Source: Streptomyces sp. ADI95-17
GTDB taxonomy: Bacteria; Actinomycetota; Actinomycetes; Streptomycetales; Streptomycetaceae
Assembly (NCBI RefSeq): GCF_003846175.1
Contig: NZ_ML123050.1
Span: 355,379 to 419,378 of the forward strand
DNA length: 64,000 bases
Direction: 5' to 3'
Shown: piece after piece, positions 62,110 through 64,000 of the stretch
How positions within the stretch are numbered: the stretch's first letter is position 1
Layout of the letters: the number at the start of each line of letters is the position of its first letter
Made by a program: the position numbers and the translations under genes
The notes under the pieces: model-generated
The model's input: the letters and a program-made list of their open reading frames with translations, nothing else
What the model was told of the DNA's origin: nothing
The model's database searches: none

Positions 62110-62320
62110 AGAAGCGGAGTGCCGCCCCTAGCATCAGCAATCGATAGACGATAGTCACGGAGGCGAGGGCTTCTCCCCGCCTCCACCGCATCGCACCACC
62201 CCGCCGGGCGGCCCGCACCGATGACCGCCCGCGACCCACTCCCGCTACTGCTCCACCGGGAACTCTGCGGCTGAACACCAGCTATCGATTATTCACGACT
62301 ACGCAACGGAGCGTGTCCCG
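62110..62320. promoter_or_regulatory. Control region with ATCGAT motifs before ABC transporter
   Basis: CAATCGATAGACGATAGTC (about 62139-62157) lies near the heparinase end, and GCTATCGATTATTC (62281-62294) lies 30 bp before the binding-protein start. Both match the CTATCGAT/CAATCGAT sites found before the fucosidase gene. The spacing suggests operator sites for one LacI- or GntR-type regulator outside the window. Confidence 0.6.
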
Positions 62321-63565
62321 ATGAAAACAATGTGGCGTCGAACCTGCGGACTCGCCCTGGCTCCCCTGGTGATGGCATCGGCCGTCGCCTGTGGCAATGG
62401 GTCCGACCAGGCCTCGGAGGGCACGACCCTCCGCGTCATCGTGAACATCACGCCGAACCTGACGGAGAAGTACTGGAACGATCTCTTCGACACCTACGAG
62501 AAGTCCCACCCCGGCGTCACGGTCAAGCTCGAACTGACCGGCACCATCTCGGCGGACGCGAAGCTGAGGCAGGACCTGGCCGCGGGCGACCCGCCGGACG
62601 TCGCCCAGCAGATCACGCCGACGGCCGACACCGCGTCGCTCTTCGCCGACCTGTCGGACCAGCCCTGGACCGCCAAGACTCCGCTGGCCGACCAGTACGC
62701 CATCGACGGCAAGCACTACGTCGTCGGCGTGGGTGAACAGATCCAGTCGCTCGTCTTCTACAACAAGGCCGTATTCGAGAAGGCCGGTATCGACGCCACG
62801 AGCATCCGGACCATGGATCAGTTCACCGCCGCCATGGGCAGCTTGAAGGGTGCCGGATTCAAGCCGCTGCAGACGGCCGGCCAGTGGGTCACCGGCTCCC
62901 AGTTCTCGATGATGGCCGACGCGGGTGTGCTCACCGCCGACCCCGAGTGGACGGCCAAGCGCAACGACGGCAAGACCTCCTTCGCCAAGAGCGACTACCT
63001 GCCCTACCTGGAGCACTACAAGAGCTGGATCGACAAGGGCTATCTGGAGAAGAGCGCGCTCGGCCTCACCTACGCGGACGGGCAGACGGCCTTCCTGAAC
63101 GGCAAGTCCGCGATGTACATCATGGGTTCGTTCTTCGTGCCGGCCGCAGACGCCGCGAGGAAGAGCGACGAGATCGGCGTGTTCACCATGCCGACCGACG
63201 GGACCTACCCGTCCGGACAGTTCGGCAACATCTCCAATCCGTACGTCGTGGTGAACAAGTCGCGCCACAGGGCCGAGGCGATCGAGTTCGTGAAGTGGGC
63301 GACCACCGACCCGAAGGCCATCAAGAGCCAGCTCGCCTCCGACGCCAATCTCCGCGAGGGCTTCACGTACCCGATGTCCAGCCTCGGTACGTCCGTGCAG
63401 AAGGTTCTGGACAAGGCCCCGTCGGTGATCGTGAAGTCCGGGAAGAGCCAGCCGATCGCCGGGTTCAGCGATGAGCTCAACAAGCAGATCCAGTCCCTGT
63501 ACACGGGCTCGTCCCCCGCGGACGCGGCCGACGGATTGGACAAGTGGTGGAACTCGCAGAGCTGA
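62321..63565 (+). CDS. ABC transporter sugar-binding lipoprotein (family 1)
   Basis: 414 residues from ATG 62321. Lipoprotein signal peptide with lipobox ASAVAC (C24) followed by GNGSDQ. The mature protein is a family 1 binding fold: TLRVIVNITPNLTEKYWNDL, YEKSHPGVTVKLEL, AAGDPPDVAQQ, QIQSLVFYNKAVFEKAGID, AFLNGKSAMYIMGSF and NPYVVVNKSRHRAEAIEFVK. It is anchored in the outer face of the membrane and delivers an oligosaccharide to the permease encoded directly downstream. Context points to fucose- or uronate-containing glycans. Confidence 0.9.
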   Translation: MKTMWRRTCGLALAPLVMASAVACGNGSDQASEGTTLRVIVNITPNLTEKYWNDLFDTYEKSHPGVTVKLELTGTISADAKLRQDLAAGDPPDVAQQITPTADTASLFADLSDQPWTAKTPLADQYAIDGKHYVVGVGEQIQSLVFYNKAVFEKAGIDATSIRTMDQFTAAMGSLKGAGFKPLQTAGQWVTGSQFSMMADAGVLTADPEWTAKRNDGKTSFAKSDYLPYLEHYKSWIDKGYLEKSALGLTYADGQTAFLNGKSAMYIMGSFFVPAADAARKSDEIGVFTMPTDGTYPSGQFGNISNPYVVVNKSRHRAEAIEFVKWATTDPKAIKSQLASDANLREGFTYPMSSLGTSVQKVLDKAPSVIVKSGKSQPIAGFSDELNKQIQSLYTGSSPADAADGLDKWWNSQS

Positions 63566-64000
63566 ACGCAGGACTGAAGCAGCGCCGCCGGGCGAGGCTG
63601 CGGGACTCGGCGGTCTCCCTCGGGATGATGGGCCCGGCCGTCCTGCTCTACACACTGATGACCGTGGTGCCGGTGGGTGTCGCGATCTATCTCAGCCTGA
63701 CCGACTGGGACGGCTTCTCCACCGCCTCGTTCACCGGGCTCGACAACTACAAGCACCTGTTCGACGACCCGAGTTCTTCGGACGCCTGGTACGTGACGGG
63801 TCTGATCGCCGTTGTCGGAACGGTCCTCATGGTGGGACTGGGGCTCGTGTACGCGCTGGCCCTCAAGGGCCGTTCCCGCACCAACTCCTTCTTCCGGGCC
63901 GTCGCCTACTTCCCGCACGTCATCAGCGCGCTGATCCTCGGCTATCTGTGGGCGGCGATCCTCGGCACCAACGGCGCCATCAACAACACCCTCGCCAAGT
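63547..64000 (+). CDS. ABC sugar permease (MalF/UgpA-like), partial
   Basis: The frame from GTG 63547 overlaps the binding-protein gene by 19 bp and is open to the window end (151 codons). ELAELNAGLKQRRRARLRDS is a basic cytoplasmic start. It is followed by membrane helix GMMGPAVLLYTLMTVVPVGV, YLSLTDWDGFSTASFTGLDN, then VVGTVLMVGLGLVYALALKG and AVAYFPHVISALILGYLWAA. This matches the first permease of family 1 sugar ABC importers. A second permease gene is expected beyond the window. Confidence 0.88.
   Translation, partial: MELAELNAGLKQRRRARLRDSAVSLGMMGPAVLLYTLMTVVPVGVAIYLSLTDWDGFSTASFTGLDNYKHLFDDPSSSDAWYVTGLIAVVGTVLMVGLGLVYALALKGRSRTNSFFRAVAYFPHVISALILGYLWAAILGTNGAINNTLAK

Noticed and set aside
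1..64000. CRISPR arrays, tRNA or rRNA genes
   Set aside because: No regularly spaced direct repeats with unique spacers and no recognisable tRNA cloverleaf or rRNA sequence were seen; the tandem repeats found lie inside coding sequences.

Overview
The window is very GC-rich (roughly 70 percent), has GTG starts, AGGAGG-type ribosome binding sites, small divergent regulator pairs and DUF397, DUF4157 and SEDS proteins. It looks like a Streptomyces (or close relative) chromosome, most probably an accessory or arm region, because intact genes alternate with many transposase remnants and frameshifted genes. No rRNA, tRNA or CRISPR array was seen.

Layout. (1) 1-9.4 kb, minus strand: a closely packed multi-gene cassette. 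In transcription order it encodes a membrane-anchored coiled-coil protein, a 1149-residue CHAT (caspase-like) protease, a small helical protein whose C-terminus resembles the toxin-binding domain of MbcA/Xre antitoxins, a RES-domain NADase-like toxin, a macro-domain-like protein, a zinc-ribbon protein and the start of a probable P-loop protein. I read it as an NAD/ADP-ribose plus protease conflict (defence) system; it is the most interesting locus here. (2) 9.6-12 kb: a gene fragment and a DUF4157 (HExxH) protein of the type linked to extracellular contractile injection systems. (3) 12-20 kb: ordinary metabolic and regulatory genes (TetR/quinone oxidoreductase, methyltransferase, SDR, a SEDS FtsW/RodA paralogue, alpha/beta hydrolase/TetR), with clear palindromic operators between divergent pairs.

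(4) 20-35.8 kb: a decayed zone with IS481, IS630, IS5 and other transposase remnants, a frameshifted lipoprotein, a frameshifted GPP34 gene fused to an N-terminally cut NmrA gene, a broken aquaporin gene and a TniB-like remnant, mixed with intact genes (S1 protease, DUF397, histidine phosphatase, P-loop protein, CPBP protease, TetR). (5) 36-44.3 kb: secreted hydrolase, an SLC13/ArsB-like permease with a universal stress protein, two remnants of a helicase-associated domain flanking that block, a P-loop kinase, an SDR, and a complete 1036-bp IS5-type element with terminal inverted repeats and a TAA target duplication.

(6) 44.6-52.3 kb, minus strand: a broken Gfo/Idh/MocA gene, a Tat-exported DUF4832 protein, and a siderophore-uptake operon (truncated binding protein, double-length FecCD permease with a frameshift in a G8 run, C39-like peptidase). 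(7) 52.4-57.8 kb: small regulator/enzyme genes (HxlR, VOC, serine hydrolase, XRE-cupin, methyltransferase, DinB). (8) 57.9-64 kb: a carbohydrate locus with an RraA-like protein diverging from GH29 alpha-L-fucosidase and heparinase II/III genes, followed by an ABC sugar-binding lipoprotein and a permease that runs off the window. Shared ATCGAT-containing sites upstream of both blocks suggest one regulator.
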